Part shown: piece after piece, positions 1 through 9,518 of the stretch | Layout of the letters: each line of letters starts with the position of its first letter | Numbering within the stretch: position 1 is the first letter of the stretch | Source of the DNA: JACKHO01 sp041398745 | GTDB lineage: Bacteria; Planctomycetota; Planctomycetia; Planctomycetales; Planctomycetaceae | Length of the DNA: 64,000 nt | Direction of reading: 5' to 3' | NCBI GenBank assembly: GCA_041398745.1 | Contig: JAWKUB010000006.1 | Location: 124,001 to 188,000, forward strand | Notes under the pieces: generated by a model | The model's database searches: none | The model's input: only the letters and a program-made list of their open reading frames with translations | Told to the model about the DNA's origin: nothing | Translations under genes and position numbers: made by a program

Positions 1-655
1 GCAAGATGTCCTCTGCCGGAATGCAGTTGAGGAGGAGCCCGTCAATTTCCAGTTTGGTCACCGCGTTGATGGCCTCCTGCAGCGGCTCACCAGAGAGGAG
101 CCTGGCCCCACCAGGAAGTTCAGCAAGCGTGAAGCTGACGAGCACGGGCAGACCCGTATCTGTGGCAGCCTTGGCTGCGATAACTGCTTCGCGGATGGTA
201 ATTTGAGTCTCGACGAGCAGGCAGTCAACGCCAGCCGAAGCTAGATGTTCCGTATGGGCAGCATGCTCGTCCTCAAGTTCGCCAAGCGAGGGAGTAAGTT
301 GAGGAGAGTAACAATCCTCCAGCGGCGCGATCGATCCCGCTACGAAGTACTTCTCTGTTCCTGCCGTACGGGCAATTTCGACGGCCCGCACTGTCAATCC
401 CTTCGCTCGATGCAAGAACCCTGCCTCCCGCAAGTTGCGTGCATGCGTGCGAAATGTATTTGCTGTAATGAGTTGCGCACCTGCTTCAACGTAGTCTCGG
501 TGGATTTGCTGGAGCAACTCGGGGGCTTGGAGAATCGCCGAGGCGGACCAGAGCGGCGGTGTCAGTTCGAGGCCGCGTCGAGTGAGTTCTGTTCCTGTTG
601 CCCCATCCATAATCAGGGGGACGTCGGAATTCAGACGAGTACGGAAGTCAGACAT
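1..655 (-). CDS. Homocysteine S-methyltransferase family protein (C-terminus cut by the window edge)
   Basis: Reading the minus strand from an ATG at 655 gives an uninterrupted frame of about 218 residues that runs off position 1. The N-terminus carries MDGATGTEL, the hallmark start of the homocysteine S-methyltransferase fold, followed by TANTF and a GSIAP-type segment. These enzymes move a methyl group from a donor (S-methylmethionine, betaine or methyl-folate) to homocysteine to make methionine, using a Cys-bound zinc. The zinc cysteines would lie mostly in the missing C-terminal part, so the donor cannot be assigned. No neighbour in the window points to a methionine operon. The family call is firm; the exact enzyme is open. 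Confidence 0.85.
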   Translation of the reverse strand, partial: MSDFRTRLNSDVPLIMDGATGTELTRRGLELTPPLWSASAILQAPELLQQIHRDYVEAGAQLITANTFRTHARNLREAGFLHRAKGLTVRAVEIARTAGTEKYFVAGSIAPLEDCYSPQLTPSLGELEDEHAAHTEHLASAGVDCLLVETQITIREAVIAAKAATDTGLPVLVSFTLAELPGGARLLSGEPLQEAINAVTKLEIDGLLLNCIPAEDIL

Positions 656-843
656 TCAGGGGGACGGGGCGGGGGCGTGTCGGCATCGAACGAATCAACG
701 TAGTCGAGAATGAACTGCCGCTTGGAGCAAGCCATTCCAATTACCCATTGCATTGTCTGACAGAAGAGTATCCGTTAAAAGGGCACCACGATTTTGACTT
801 TCCAGAAAATGAATTTCTGACTTACGCCCCAACAGGAATGGCC

Positions 844-1461
844 ATGTTTCGGTTCCGTCCCGCTGCATACGTAGCCCTGCTCCTTTACCCCGCGATTTTT
901 CGTGCTCTCCCGTTCATTCTCGGGCGATTCGGTCTCGACATTTCCGTTGTCGACGGAGCTTTTCTGTGGGGATTGACCCCTGTATTCGCTCTGGGGATGT
1001 TCAGTACGGCCCACGCCAAGCGTACCTGGGAGGGGTTTCTCCTGCCTTTCGCTGGCTGGCTTCTGGGCGACCTCATTATTCGCTGGGCAACCAACGAGTG
1101 GGGGTTCTTCTATCCTGGCTGGTATTTCAACTACCTTGGCTTCGTCGCCTTGTGTGCCAGCGGGCTTCTGCTCCGCAAAAAGTACAACATGCCTCAGGTG
1201 CTGGGCATTGCGTCGCTTGGCAGTGTTATGTTCTTTCTGGTCTCGAATTTCGGCTCATGGATTGCCTGGGACACCTACCCGCACACTGCAACTGGATTGG
1301 TCGCCTGCTACGCCGCAGGATTGCCGTTCATCAAATACCAGTTTGTCAGCACGCTTCTGTTCTCAGCCCTCTGCTTTAGCCCTGTAGGACGCAGCCACCT
1401 CGTCTACGAAACCGCGACCGATTCAGGCGTCGATACCGAACTAGCTCCAGCAAGAGTGTAA
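844..1461 (+). CDS. DUF6580 family integral membrane protein
   Basis: A 205-residue protein with about six hydrophobic segments. The pattern FFLVSNFGSWI followed by YPHTATGLVACYAAGLPF matches the C-terminal half of the DUF6580 family, small bacterial inner-membrane proteins of unknown function, some of which resemble ECF-transporter substrate-binding subunits. The frame opens at 748, but AGGA sits about 7 nt before the ATG at 844 and the hydrophobic sequence begins there, so I place the start at 844 (an in-frame ATG at 838 is also possible). It stands alone, divergent from the partial methyltransferase to its left. No function can be inferred beyond membrane location. Confidence 0.75.
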   Translation: MFRFRPAAYVALLLYPAIFRALPFILGRFGLDISVVDGAFLWGLTPVFALGMFSTAHAKRTWEGFLLPFAGWLLGDLIIRWATNEWGFFYPGWYFNYLGFVALCASGLLLRKKYNMPQVLGIASLGSVMFFLVSNFGSWIAWDTYPHTATGLVACYAAGLPFIKYQFVSTLLFSALCFSPVGRSHLVYETATDSGVDTELAPARV

Positions 1462-1633
1462 GTGGTCTGGCGTCAGAGTATGTCGGGCGTCCCACTCAAC
1501 GAGAAAAACCCACGCGCGCAATAGCAGTCGCATGGGGCCTCCGTGACAGGAGGTAGTGGGGAACGGCGAAATCTAGAGCGAGATCGCCAGCGTAGAAATC
1601 TTTCGCCGGATCGGACGTCCGAACAGATTGGCC

Positions 1634-3829
1634 TTACGGCGAAGTTGGCAAGGTAATTACTTTTTCGCCGTCAGTTGAAAACGTGGCCGGATGACGGAAC
1701 TTCGTGTCGTTCCAACCCTCGTCACCACTTGTGAAGTAGGCGAATCGGCCTTTGCCGGCAGGCACCTTAATGGTGATGGGCTCGTCACTGTGTTTCAGCG
1801 TTCCAACCGCAAGTCCGGGGAACTTTTCGTGCACATCGCTGGGCGTTACCCACAACTCAACTTCTTCGTTCGGTTTGAGATTGCTGGTGTCGACTGTCAT
1901 TTCAATCCAAGGACGAAGAACATACGTTGCATCTGATGCTGCGAGTTGTCCGTTCACTATACGGTAACCGGACTCATGGAGCATGAGTGTCAGGTACTTG
2001 CCCTCGCCATAGAGCAGCACAGGGTCGAAAGGAACAGAGGCAGCGTCGGCGGTGAAGAAACCGTCTTCGTCTGCTTCGAACCAGATTTCATCATCGGGGT
2101 CTCGGAGCTTGCCTTTGCGAATGTGGACATCAGCGGGTTCACCGAGCGGCAGAATGACAACCTGAGCACCTTTTGCCGCGCTGTGAGTAATGATGTCCGT
2201 ACCCACCGGTCCAGAGCCTGTCGCTTCGCTGAAGTTCACTGCAAAAACCACCCGGCCCTTGGAAGCACTGCCGGAATTCTGGTTGAAATCTTCGGCCGAC
2301 TTAATACGGTCGACGACGGCACTTCCGCGGCGTGAAAGAAAGCTGAGCATGCTCCACTCATTCATGCCAATGAGCTTGAGACTGTCCATGACCGCGTCAT
2401 TCGCCTTAGCGTTCGCCGCTTCCTCTCCTTCCGTTCCTTCAATTTTCTGGAACGTGAATCCAAGTGAATGATAGACGAACGGCTTGACGGGTTGCGTCTC
2501 ACGCAACGTGGCGAGTCGCTCCTTGAGTTGCTCGCGGGTCAGGACTTCCTCGCCATTCCACAAGATGACGTGCCTGGCAAACACGACTTTCGGCTTCAGC
2601 GTCTTCGCCTGATTCGGAGGCTGAGGCTTCTCCTGCACATTGAGAGCAACCAGTGTTGGGGACGCCGTCTCCAAACTTTCGACTTGAGCAAGCTCAGCAT
2701 TCACTCCTTCCTCGGCGGGATTCTCAGCCAGCACGGCATCGGTGAGTCCTATGGCACCGAGGAGGAGCAACAACAGTGAACCAGCGATGAGGCCAGTCCA
2801 GGTTGGGGGGCGGTAACGTTTCATGGCAACAATTCTCCTTTCGAGAAGAGATGAAGGCGACACAATGCTCGCCGTGAAGACAAAAGTTCGCACCTGCGGA
2901 GACCGCGTCGCAATTTCGACGAGGGTTTCCAGGTAAGACCGTTTCTGATCGCGTCCAATTCGACTCACGACCCATTCATCACAGGCGAGTTCCCGTTCTT
3001 CATGCCAACTCCAACTTGCCAGCCAGAGCATGGGATTAAACCAGAACACAGCACACGCCACGCGGGGAATCCAAGTCAACAAGGTGTCCCCTGAGCGCAC
3101 GTGACGAAACTCGTGCAACAGCACTATTCGAAGCTTGTGGTCGCTGAGTTCAGAGGCATCGCCGGGAAGAATGAGCACTGGTTTCCACCAACCACAAACT
3201 GCGGGACTGCATGCCGCAGGTCCCCACAACAAGTGTGGCACGTGCCTGAGACCCGCTTCTTGCGCAGCCGATGACGCGAGGTCGAGCACCCGTTGTTGCC
3301 GTATGACTTTCATGGCTTCTAGTTCGCGCGTCAGTTGTCGTTTGAGGACAAGCAAACGTGCGAGCAGGAATACAGCCACGACCATCCAAACCGCGACAGC
3401 CACATCTCTCATGCTCCAGTTCGAAACTCCTGTCGCCACATCAGTCGGCCTTATCGGAGAAACAACTGGCCGCACTGCTACTGTCATTTCTGTCACGTGC
3501 TCCGGTATTGGCAATGGTTCAGCAACATCCGGGCTTACCTGCGGCGAGTCATCTGTAGCCAATGAATCAGTCGTTCGCTCATGTGAAGCGGGAGACGTCG
3601 CAGGGAGAGATGTCGTCAAATTCGCGAGGCTGAATGTCGAGGACGGTCCCACGAGCAGAATCAACCTGGCGAAAACAACCATCCACAACAGGCTGCGCCA
3701 TCCGGGAGAAATCCAACGCTTTCCAATCAGGCACAACAGGCCGACAATGAGTACCAGCAGCCCCGCCTGAATGTTCAGTCGCCATGCCACGTCGACGAGT
3801 TGTGAGGAACCAAAGAATTGAGCGTTCAT
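1634..3829 (-). CDS. M56 family (BlaR1/MecR1-like) membrane metallopeptidase
   Basis: 731 residues. The N-terminal ~350 residues hold four predicted membrane helices (around 20-36, 45-62, 145-160 and 340-365) and a cytoplasmic zinc-peptidase motif HEFRH at 239-243, with ERELACDE about 40 residues later supplying the third ligand. This is the layout of BlaR1/MecR1, which cleave a BlaI/MecI repressor after sensing a signal outside the cell. The ~370-residue C-terminus is not a penicillin-binding domain: no SxxK/KTG set is visible. The signal is therefore probably not a beta-lactam. The ATG overlaps the stop of the upstream blaI-like gene (ATGA), so the two are co-translated. Planctomycetes carry many such pairs with varied sensor domains. 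Confidence 0.9.
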   Translation of the reverse strand: MNAQFFGSSQLVDVAWRLNIQAGLLVLIVGLLCLIGKRWISPGWRSLLWMVVFARLILLVGPSSTFSLANLTTSLPATSPASHERTTDSLATDDSPQVSPDVAEPLPIPEHVTEMTVAVRPVVSPIRPTDVATGVSNWSMRDVAVAVWMVVAVFLLARLLVLKRQLTRELEAMKVIRQQRVLDLASSAAQEAGLRHVPHLLWGPAACSPAVCGWWKPVLILPGDASELSDHKLRIVLLHEFRHVRSGDTLLTWIPRVACAVFWFNPMLWLASWSWHEERELACDEWVVSRIGRDQKRSYLETLVEIATRSPQVRTFVFTASIVSPSSLLERRIVAMKRYRPPTWTGLIAGSLLLLLLGAIGLTDAVLAENPAEEGVNAELAQVESLETASPTLVALNVQEKPQPPNQAKTLKPKVVFARHVILWNGEEVLTREQLKERLATLRETQPVKPFVYHSLGFTFQKIEGTEGEEAANAKANDAVMDSLKLIGMNEWSMLSFLSRRGSAVVDRIKSAEDFNQNSGSASKGRVVFAVNFSEATGSGPVGTDIITHSAAKGAQVVILPLGEPADVHIRKGKLRDPDDEIWFEADEDGFFTADAASVPFDPVLLYGEGKYLTLMLHESGYRIVNGQLAASDATYVLRPWIEMTVDTSNLKPNEEVELWVTPSDVHEKFPGLAVGTLKHSDEPITIKVPAGKGRFAYFTSGDEGWNDTKFRHPATFSTDGEKVITLPTSP

Positions 3830-4224
3830 GAGTTTCCTCCCGTGTTGGGCTCGTCCGAGTCATCATCCAGCAGTTCCCGCAGACGGGCCAGTTTTTCAGG
3901 TCCAAGCTTGGCTTCCTTCGCAAAATGCAGCATGAGCGATGCGGCGTCTCCCTGAAACATGCGCTCAAGAAAACTCTTGCCTTCGGACTTCACGCGGGCA
4001 TTGCGCGGGACCAGGGCTTTGTAGACTGAGCCTGCTCCCTGCCCCTCTTTCTTGAGGACTCCCTTCTCCACGAGCCGACGCAACAACGTGCGAATCGTGC
4101 GATGATTCCACGTTGTCGTCGTGGCGAGCTCTTCGATAATGGCTGCCGCAGTCGCTTCACCGAGCGACCACACAACCTCCATCACATGCCACTCAGCATC
4201 TGAAATTGACGAATCCGCAGTCAC
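3826..4224 (-). CDS. BlaI/MecI/CopY family transcriptional repressor
   Basis: 132 residues from a GTG at 4224. The winged-helix N-terminus begins ISDAEWHVMEVVWSLGEAT, as in BlaI/MecI, and the C-terminus is the dimerisation/cleavage part. The frame stays open upstream to 4320 with an ATG at 4269, but AGGAG lies 6 nt before the GTG, the GTG start gives the normal family length, and two operator-like palindromes fall just upstream of it. These would sit inside or across the start of a longer protein. It forms an operon with the M56 peptidase (4-nt overlap), which is expected to inactivate it by proteolysis. Confidence 0.88.
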   Translation of the reverse strand: MTADSSISDAEWHVMEVVWSLGEATAAAIIEELATTTTWNHRTIRTLLRRLVEKGVLKKEGQGAGSVYKALVPRNARVKSEGKSFLERMFQGDAASLMLHFAKEAKLGPEKLARLRELLDDDSDEPNTGGNS

Positions 4225-4248
4225 AGGTCTCTCCTGACTTGGAGTTGC

Positions 4249-4295
4249 TACGTGTGTAGTAATCGCCATTGTTACACGTGTAATAACAGTGTCAA
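4249..4295 (-). promoter_or_regulatory. Promoter with two BlaI-type operators (autoregulation of the blaI-M56 operon)
   Basis: On the minus strand a consensus -35 TTGACA (4295-4290) is followed after about 16 nt by AACAAT as a plausible -10. Between and over them lies the perfect palindrome TTACACGTGTAA (4272-4283), containing TACA-CG-TGTA, the BlaI/MecI half-site arrangement. A second copy, TACGTGTGTA (4249-4258), matches the same pattern at 9 of 10 positions on the plus strand. Both sit upstream of the GTG start. Seen: the sequences and spacing. Inferred: that the repressor binds them and blocks its own promoter. Confidence 0.7.
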
Positions 4296-4573
4296 TGTCT
4301 TCTTCCAAGATTTTTCGCATTATTTGCGACTCGAAGTGCGGACTCGAAAATCGAGTGTGAGTTGCGGTGGGCTATTCCTTCAGACCCGGGGCATCATTTC
4401 CCGCGAGTGCTTTGAATTGCTGTGCTAGCTCGACATGGTCGAATCGTACGTTGCTCAATGTCTGATAATTCTCGGGGACAAATCTCCCAAAATCCTCATG
4501 CGTTCCACTTGATTTTCGGCCAGAACGCTACAATCTGCACTGAAATCCCTTTCTGTCTATTCTGGACATCCTC

Positions 4574-7500
4574 ATGTCGCTGCCCCGTTTCAGTGTGAAC
4601 AATCCGGTCATGGTCAACATGTTCATGATCGTCACGCTGGTCGCTGGAGCGGCTTTTGCGGCAACTCTCGTGCGGGAGATGTTTCCCGAGAGCCGTCCGA
4701 ATCAAATTGCGATTGTCGCGGTTTACCCTGCCACTCAGCCGGACGAACTCGAACGGGCCGTCACAATTAAGGTGGAAGAAGCAATTCGAGACGTCGATGG
4801 TGTCGAGAAAGTCGATTCGCGCGTCTCCGAAGGCATGACCGCCACCACGCTGACTCTTTACAACTGGGTGAAAGATGTCGACGTCGTCCTGCAGGAAGTG
4901 AAGAACGAAATCGACGCGCTCCAGGATTTGCCTGACGACCTGGAGAAAATTACCGTCACCAAAATCGAACCGACGCTGCCTGTCATTATGGTGGCAGTCT
5001 ACGGTGACGGCTCCGAGGCCGATTTAAAACGAGCAGCCCGCGACATCCGGGACGACCTACTCGAACTCCCTGGCGTCAGCGACGTTTCGCTCGGCGGATT
5101 GCGGGATGATGAAATCAGTATCGAAATTCGACCGGAAAAGCTGGTTGAGTACGACATCACTTTCGACGAAGTCGCCTTCGCGGTGAGGCAGGAGAACCTC
5201 GACGTTTCGGGGGGAAACCTGAAGGGAGAACGGTCGCAGGTTGCCGTACGCACCATTGGCGAAGAACGACGCGGTGTCGATCTTGAAGACCTCGAAGTGC
5301 GCGCCCTGCCGGATGGACGTGTCATTCGACTTCGCGATGTCGCTGATGTTCGCGACCAGTTCGTCGACACCGACGTCCGCAGCTACTGGGATGGAAAACG
5401 CTCGGCAAGTCTCATTGTGCAGAAAACTGCCTCGCAGGATGCCATTCAAATTTCGGCGTTGGTCAAGGCATACATCGCGGGAAAGAATGGCGAGGAATAC
5501 GACCCGAATCCGGTACCGGAAAATGCTGCGTGGTGGACTGCCGCAGGCGTTCGTATCCAGGGAGCAATGTCCAATATCGTGAATAAAGTTGCGGGCCGTC
5601 CCGATCCGCAAGCCATATACGAAGAGAGCCGCAAGAATCCCTTTCAGCACGAATTTCGGGTTGCCGCACATACCGACTTGGCACGGTTCGTCGAAGGACG
5701 ACTGGACCTGATGCTTCGTAACGGACGGATGGGATTGGTACTGGTCCTCATCAGTCTCATGCTGTTTCTCAACTGGCGGGTTGCGTTCTGGACAGCCGTC
5801 GGCCTGCCCGTTTCGTTTCTGGGCACATTCATTGTCATGGCCCTCATGGGCGTTTCGCTGAACCTGCTTTCGATGTTCGGGCTCATCATCGTCCTGGGTA
5901 TTATTGTCGATGATGCCATTGTTATCGGCGAAAACATCTACCGTCGTGTCGAGGAAGGAATGCCCGCGCGAGAAGCGGCGATCAAAGGAGCCGAGGAGGT
6001 CATGTGGCCCGTTATTGTGGCCGTTAGCACGACCATCGCCGCGTTCCTGCCACTCATGTTTATCCGTGGCCGCATTGGTGACTTCTTCCGCGAATTGCCG
6101 CTGGTGGTCATCGCAGCACTGTCTGTCTCGTTGTTCGAAGCGCTACTCATTTTGCCCGCCCACCTCAGTCACCTCCCCAAAGGAATCGGCGCACAAAAGC
6201 CGCAAAGTGGAAGCTGGTTCGGGCGTGTTGGCGCTTTGCTCGATGGGTTGCAGTCAGCCTTTCTCACGCGACTCCTGGCTGTGTATGGCGCGCTGCTGAA
6301 GTTCACGTTGCGGTGGCGTTACGCGGCGTTCGCAGTTTCTATTAGCTGCTTCATGATGACGCTCGGGCTGCTCTTCGGAAAAACTTCGACGGGCATGAGC
6401 ATTGGCAACATTGTCCAATGGCAATTCATTCAGAAAATGGATGCCGAGTCGATGTATGCCCAAATTGAAATGCCCGTCGGCACCAAGTCCGAAGTCGTGG
6501 AAGAACGGATGCGAGTCATCAGTGACGCCGCCTCACGCATTCCAGAAGTCAAAAGCGTCTCCATGGACGTTGCTGTCATTCTCAGTGTCGGGGGCGAAGG
6601 ATCTGCCGCGGGCAACAGCCAGTCGCACGTCGGGCAGGTGTGGGTGGAACTGCTGGCATCCGACTTTCGCGAAGAACAAGGGCTGCGGTCGAGTCAGGAT
6701 GTACTGGCCGAACTTCGAGAGACGACGGAGAACATGACGGGCGTCAACTCAGTCAAATGGCACGTCATGAGTGGCGGACCGGCCGGGAAGGACATCGAAA
6801 TTCGAATTTCGGGCGGCGACTTTGCTGAAATCCAGGAAGTCTCCGACGACTTGAAGCTGCATTTGCAGACGTACGACGGCGTCGTCGACCTTGACGATGA
6901 CTTCGATGTCGGCAAACGGGAAGTCCAACTCAGCCTGCGAAGTTCCGCGCGGCCGACTGGGGTTACCGAAGCGGCGCTCGGTGGCCATGTCCGTTCGGCG
7001 ACGTACGGTGCTGAGGCAAAACGAATTACTCGCAACCGTGAAGATGTCAAAATCATGGTGCGGTATCCGGAAGAATTCCGGTCCGACGTATACAACCTCG
7101 AGTCAATGTGGCTCCCCACTCCAGCCGGACAAGATGGTAAACGAGGCTGGATTCCGCTGCGTGAAGTCGCCTACCTGGAAGAGACTCGCGGCTACACGCA
7201 AATTCACCGGTCTCAACAGCGTCGGGCTCTAACCGTGTTCGGAGATATCGATGATGCCGTCACCACTGCGGGCGATGTCGTGGATAAGGTGAAGCGCGAG
7301 TACATTCCTCAGGTACTGAGCGACCATCCCCAACTGCACATTGAGTTTCTCGGCAGCCAGGAAGATCAGGCCAAGAGTTTCAGCAGCCTGCGGCTCGCCT
7401 TCCCCGTGGCTCTGCTCATCATTTACATGATGCTCGCCGGACTCTTTCGTTCCTACATTCAGCCTGTGGTCGTGATGACCGCCATTCCGTTCGGCCTGCA

Positions 7501-7948
7501 GGGAGCCATCATTGGCCACTGGCTCACCGGCAACCCCATGACCATTCTCAGCATGATTGGTCTCGTCGCCCTCACCGGCATTGTGGTGAACGACTCACTG
7601 GTACTCGTCGATTTCATTAACAAACGCATCCGGGAGGGCCAATCGCCATTTCAGGCCAGTGTTGAAGGAGCCACGCTCAGGCTCCGCCCCATTCTGCTTA
7701 CCACACTCACGACAGCCGCAGGTCTCGCTCCCATGATGTTTGAAAAGAGCTTTCAGGCGAAATTCCTCATCCCCATGGCAGTCACACTGACGTGGGGGCT
7801 GGTCTTCGCCACGGTACTGACGCTACTCATCGTTCCCGTCATCAACCTGATTTTCTTCGACGTCCTGAATATGTGGAATCGCCTGTGGGGCGTTAAACCA
7901 TCTGAGGAAGAGCCACCAGCAGAAGCAGCAATGACGACTGCGGACTAG
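4574..7948 (+). CDS. RND-family efflux transporter permease (AcrB/MdtB type)
   Basis: 1124 residues, normal for a proton-driven RND inner-membrane pump. It starts with a single helix (around 10-30), then a large periplasmic loop (about 35-380), a bundle of helices with IIVDDAIVIGENI near 442-454 (the paired Asp of the proton relay), a second periplasmic loop (about 600-900) and a final helix bundle containing GIVVNDSLVLVDF. No periplasmic adaptor or outer-membrane channel gene lies next to it, so the partners must be encoded elsewhere or it works in another arrangement. The substrate cannot be told from sequence. A 250-bp non-coding gap separates it from the blaI promoter; nothing else is visible in that gap. 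Confidence 0.92.
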   Translation: MSLPRFSVNNPVMVNMFMIVTLVAGAAFAATLVREMFPESRPNQIAIVAVYPATQPDELERAVTIKVEEAIRDVDGVEKVDSRVSEGMTATTLTLYNWVKDVDVVLQEVKNEIDALQDLPDDLEKITVTKIEPTLPVIMVAVYGDGSEADLKRAARDIRDDLLELPGVSDVSLGGLRDDEISIEIRPEKLVEYDITFDEVAFAVRQENLDVSGGNLKGERSQVAVRTIGEERRGVDLEDLEVRALPDGRVIRLRDVADVRDQFVDTDVRSYWDGKRSASLIVQKTASQDAIQISALVKAYIAGKNGEEYDPNPVPENAAWWTAAGVRIQGAMSNIVNKVAGRPDPQAIYEESRKNPFQHEFRVAAHTDLARFVEGRLDLMLRNGRMGLVLVLISLMLFLNWRVAFWTAVGLPVSFLGTFIVMALMGVSLNLLSMFGLIIVLGIIVDDAIVIGENIYRRVEEGMPAREAAIKGAEEVMWPVIVAVSTTIAAFLPLMFIRGRIGDFFRELPLVVIAALSVSLFEALLILPAHLSHLPKGIGAQKPQSGSWFGRVGALLDGLQSAFLTRLLAVYGALLKFTLRWRYAAFAVSISCFMMTLGLLFGKTSTGMSIGNIVQWQFIQKMDAESMYAQIEMPVGTKSEVVEERMRVISDAASRIPEVKSVSMDVAVILSVGGEGSAAGNSQSHVGQVWVELLASDFREEQGLRSSQDVLAELRETTENMTGVNSVKWHVMSGGPAGKDIEIRISGGDFAEIQEVSDDLKLHLQTYDGVVDLDDDFDVGKREVQLSLRSSARPTGVTEAALGGHVRSATYGAEAKRITRNREDVKIMVRYPEEFRSDVYNLESMWLPTPAGQDGKRGWIPLREVAYLEETRGYTQIHRSQQRRALTVFGDIDDAVTTAGDVVDKVKREYIPQVLSDHPQLHIEFLGSQEDQAKSFSSLRLAFPVALLIIYMMLAGLFRSYIQPVVVMTAIPFGLQGAIIGHWLTGNPMTILSMIGLVALTGIVVNDSLVLVDFINKRIREGQSPFQASVEGATLRLRPILLTTLTTAAGLAPMMFEKSFQAKFLIPMAVTLTWGLVFATVLTLLIVPVINLIFFDVLNMWNRLWGVKPSEEEPPAEAAMTTAD

Positions 7949-7954
7949 CGCCAG

Positions 7955-8043
7955 TTTTGGAACCCGGTGGCACAGACGTTCCTGTCTGTGTTTTCTCGGT
8001 GCTTTCCCCGGAAAATGCTTCATCGGCCGGAATGTTTTGAAAA
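7955..8043 (+). repeat. Hairpin repeat copy A (CACAGAC palindrome, extended form)
   Basis: The core CACAGAC-GTTCCT-GTCTGTG (7971-7990) is a perfect 7-bp stem with a 6-nt loop, just after the RND gene stop. The flanks also align with the copy near 41.6 kb: a GGTGGCACAGAC left part and a right part with TGCTTCAT, GGC and GTTTTGAAA at the same spacing. This shows a unit of roughly 75-90 bp rather than a chance palindrome. Confidence 0.7.
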
Positions 8044-8093
8044 AAACACTCCTCGCGAAGTTGAAACGCGACAAATCGGTGGTTGACCATCCA

Positions 8094-9518
8094 CTACCGA
8101 ATCATGTCGTACTTCTTCATTTTGTTGTACAGCGTGACCCGGCTGATTCCGAGTTCCTTGGCCGTTTTGGTGCGACTGAATCCGTTCTTGAACAGTGCCT
8201 GTTCAATGATTTCCTTTTCGCTGACCGCCACCTGTTCACCGAGCGTGTTGTCAATGGTCCGAACCGGCGGCCGGGAATTGAGGGTGACGGAAGGATCATT
8301 CGTCGGTCCTGCCTGTCCCGTAAGAATGTGGCTGGGCAGTTGAGCTTGGGTGAGAATTCCGTCGCGACAGTAAATGACCGCACGCTGCATGACGTGTTCC
8401 AGCTCACGCACGTTACCGGGCCACGGATACGACAGCAGAGCATCGAGCACGGAGTCTTCAATGCGGTGCACGCGAATACTGTGCTTGTCCTGGAACTTTT
8501 GAATGAACTTTTTCGCCAGCGGAATAATGTCCACCTTCCGACGACGAAGCGGCGGAATTTCGAACTTCAGCATATTGAGTCGATAGTAGAGGTCGGGACG
8601 AAATCGTCCGGTCTCGACGAGCGGCTGCAGTTCCAGGTTGCTGGCGACAACGAGCCGTGCCTGGGATTTCATGGTCAGGTTTGACCCGACGGGCTCAAAC
8701 TCGCCGGTTTCAATGACACGAAGCAGTTTCACCTGTTGCTCGGGACCAAGGACGTCGATTTCATCCAGCAGCACGGTTCCGCGTGCCGCTGCCACGAACT
8801 TCCCATCCTTGTCCGCATGGGCACTGGTAAATGCGCCTTTGCTGTGACCGAACAATTCACTTTCGATGAGTTCTCGCGGCAGCGCTCCACACGCGACATG
8901 CAGAAAGGGTTCCTTCCGGCGTGGCGAAAGTTCGTGGATGAGACTGGAGAGATAAGTTTTTCCTGAGCCCGTTTCACCAATCAGGAGAATGGTCACGTCA
9001 TGCGCGGCGGCAATGACAAGATCATCCAGCATTTGCTTCAGTTGGGGAGAACGTGTCTCAAACTTGCGTGTCAGTCCTTCAAAGACGGCTTCGCCAAACT
9101 GATCACGCGGCCTCTCAGTGACGGTTGGAGTCGCAGGTTGAGGAGCAGGTTTGGGTAGCAGTGGTTCAATTAAGTGGACCATGTCCTCAACCGTGAACAT
9201 GCCGCAGTGCAGACGCACTGGAGAGCAGGCGGCTCGCCGTTGCAAAAGTTCCGGGCAGTCGGGGTCAGCGAGGACCAGAATTTTCACCTCGGGATGCTCC
9301 ACCAGAATGTCCTCGACCACCCTGTCACCAGCATGTCCACCGTCTCGCACGTTCCGCAAATCGATGGCGATGACCGCTGGATTTACGTCACGCACACAGG
9401 CGACGACGCTGTCAATGTCCGCCACGCAGCGAACGTCAAAACTGCGTTCAGCCTGCTCGGCGGCAATACGACAGAAAATCTCGTCGGAGCTTGAGACGAC
9501 GACCAGTGGCAGAGGCAT
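8094..9518 (-). CDS. Sigma-54-dependent transcriptional activator (NtrC family)
   Basis: 474 residues in three parts. Residues 1-115 resemble a response-regulator receiver with an Asp near 53, but the usual conserved Lys is not evident. Residues 145-390 are the AAA+ domain with Walker A GETGSGKT (181-188), Walker B LLDEID (250-255) and an arginine-finger region. The last ~45 residues form a Fis-type helix-turn-helix ending RVTLYNKMKKY. It would use ATP to open sigma-54 promoters. The sigma-54 contact loop reads GAFTSA (228-233) instead of the canonical GAFTGA. No histidine kinase lies beside it, so the signal is unknown. It is convergent with the RND pump across 145 bp that hold only the hairpin repeat. 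Confidence 0.9.
   Translation of the reverse strand: MPLPLVVVSSSDEIFCRIAAEQAERSFDVRCVADIDSVVACVRDVNPAVIAIDLRNVRDGGHAGDRVVEDILVEHPEVKILVLADPDCPELLQRRAACSPVRLHCGMFTVEDMVHLIEPLLPKPAPQPATPTVTERPRDQFGEAVFEGLTRKFETRSPQLKQMLDDLVIAAAHDVTILLIGETGSGKTYLSSLIHELSPRRKEPFLHVACGALPRELIESELFGHSKGAFTSAHADKDGKFVAAARGTVLLDEIDVLGPEQQVKLLRVIETGEFEPVGSNLTMKSQARLVVASNLELQPLVETGRFRPDLYYRLNMLKFEIPPLRRRKVDIIPLAKKFIQKFQDKHSIRVHRIEDSVLDALLSYPWPGNVRELEHVMQRAVIYCRDGILTQAQLPSHILTGQAGPTNDPSVTLNSRPPVRTIDNTLGEQVAVSEKEIIEQALFKNGFSRTKTAKELGISRVTLYNKMKKYDMIR

Noticed and set aside
1634..4320. Reading the blaI/M56 pair as a beta-lactam resistance locus
   Set aside because: There is no beta-lactamase or PBP gene nearby and the sensor lacks penicillin-binding motifs.
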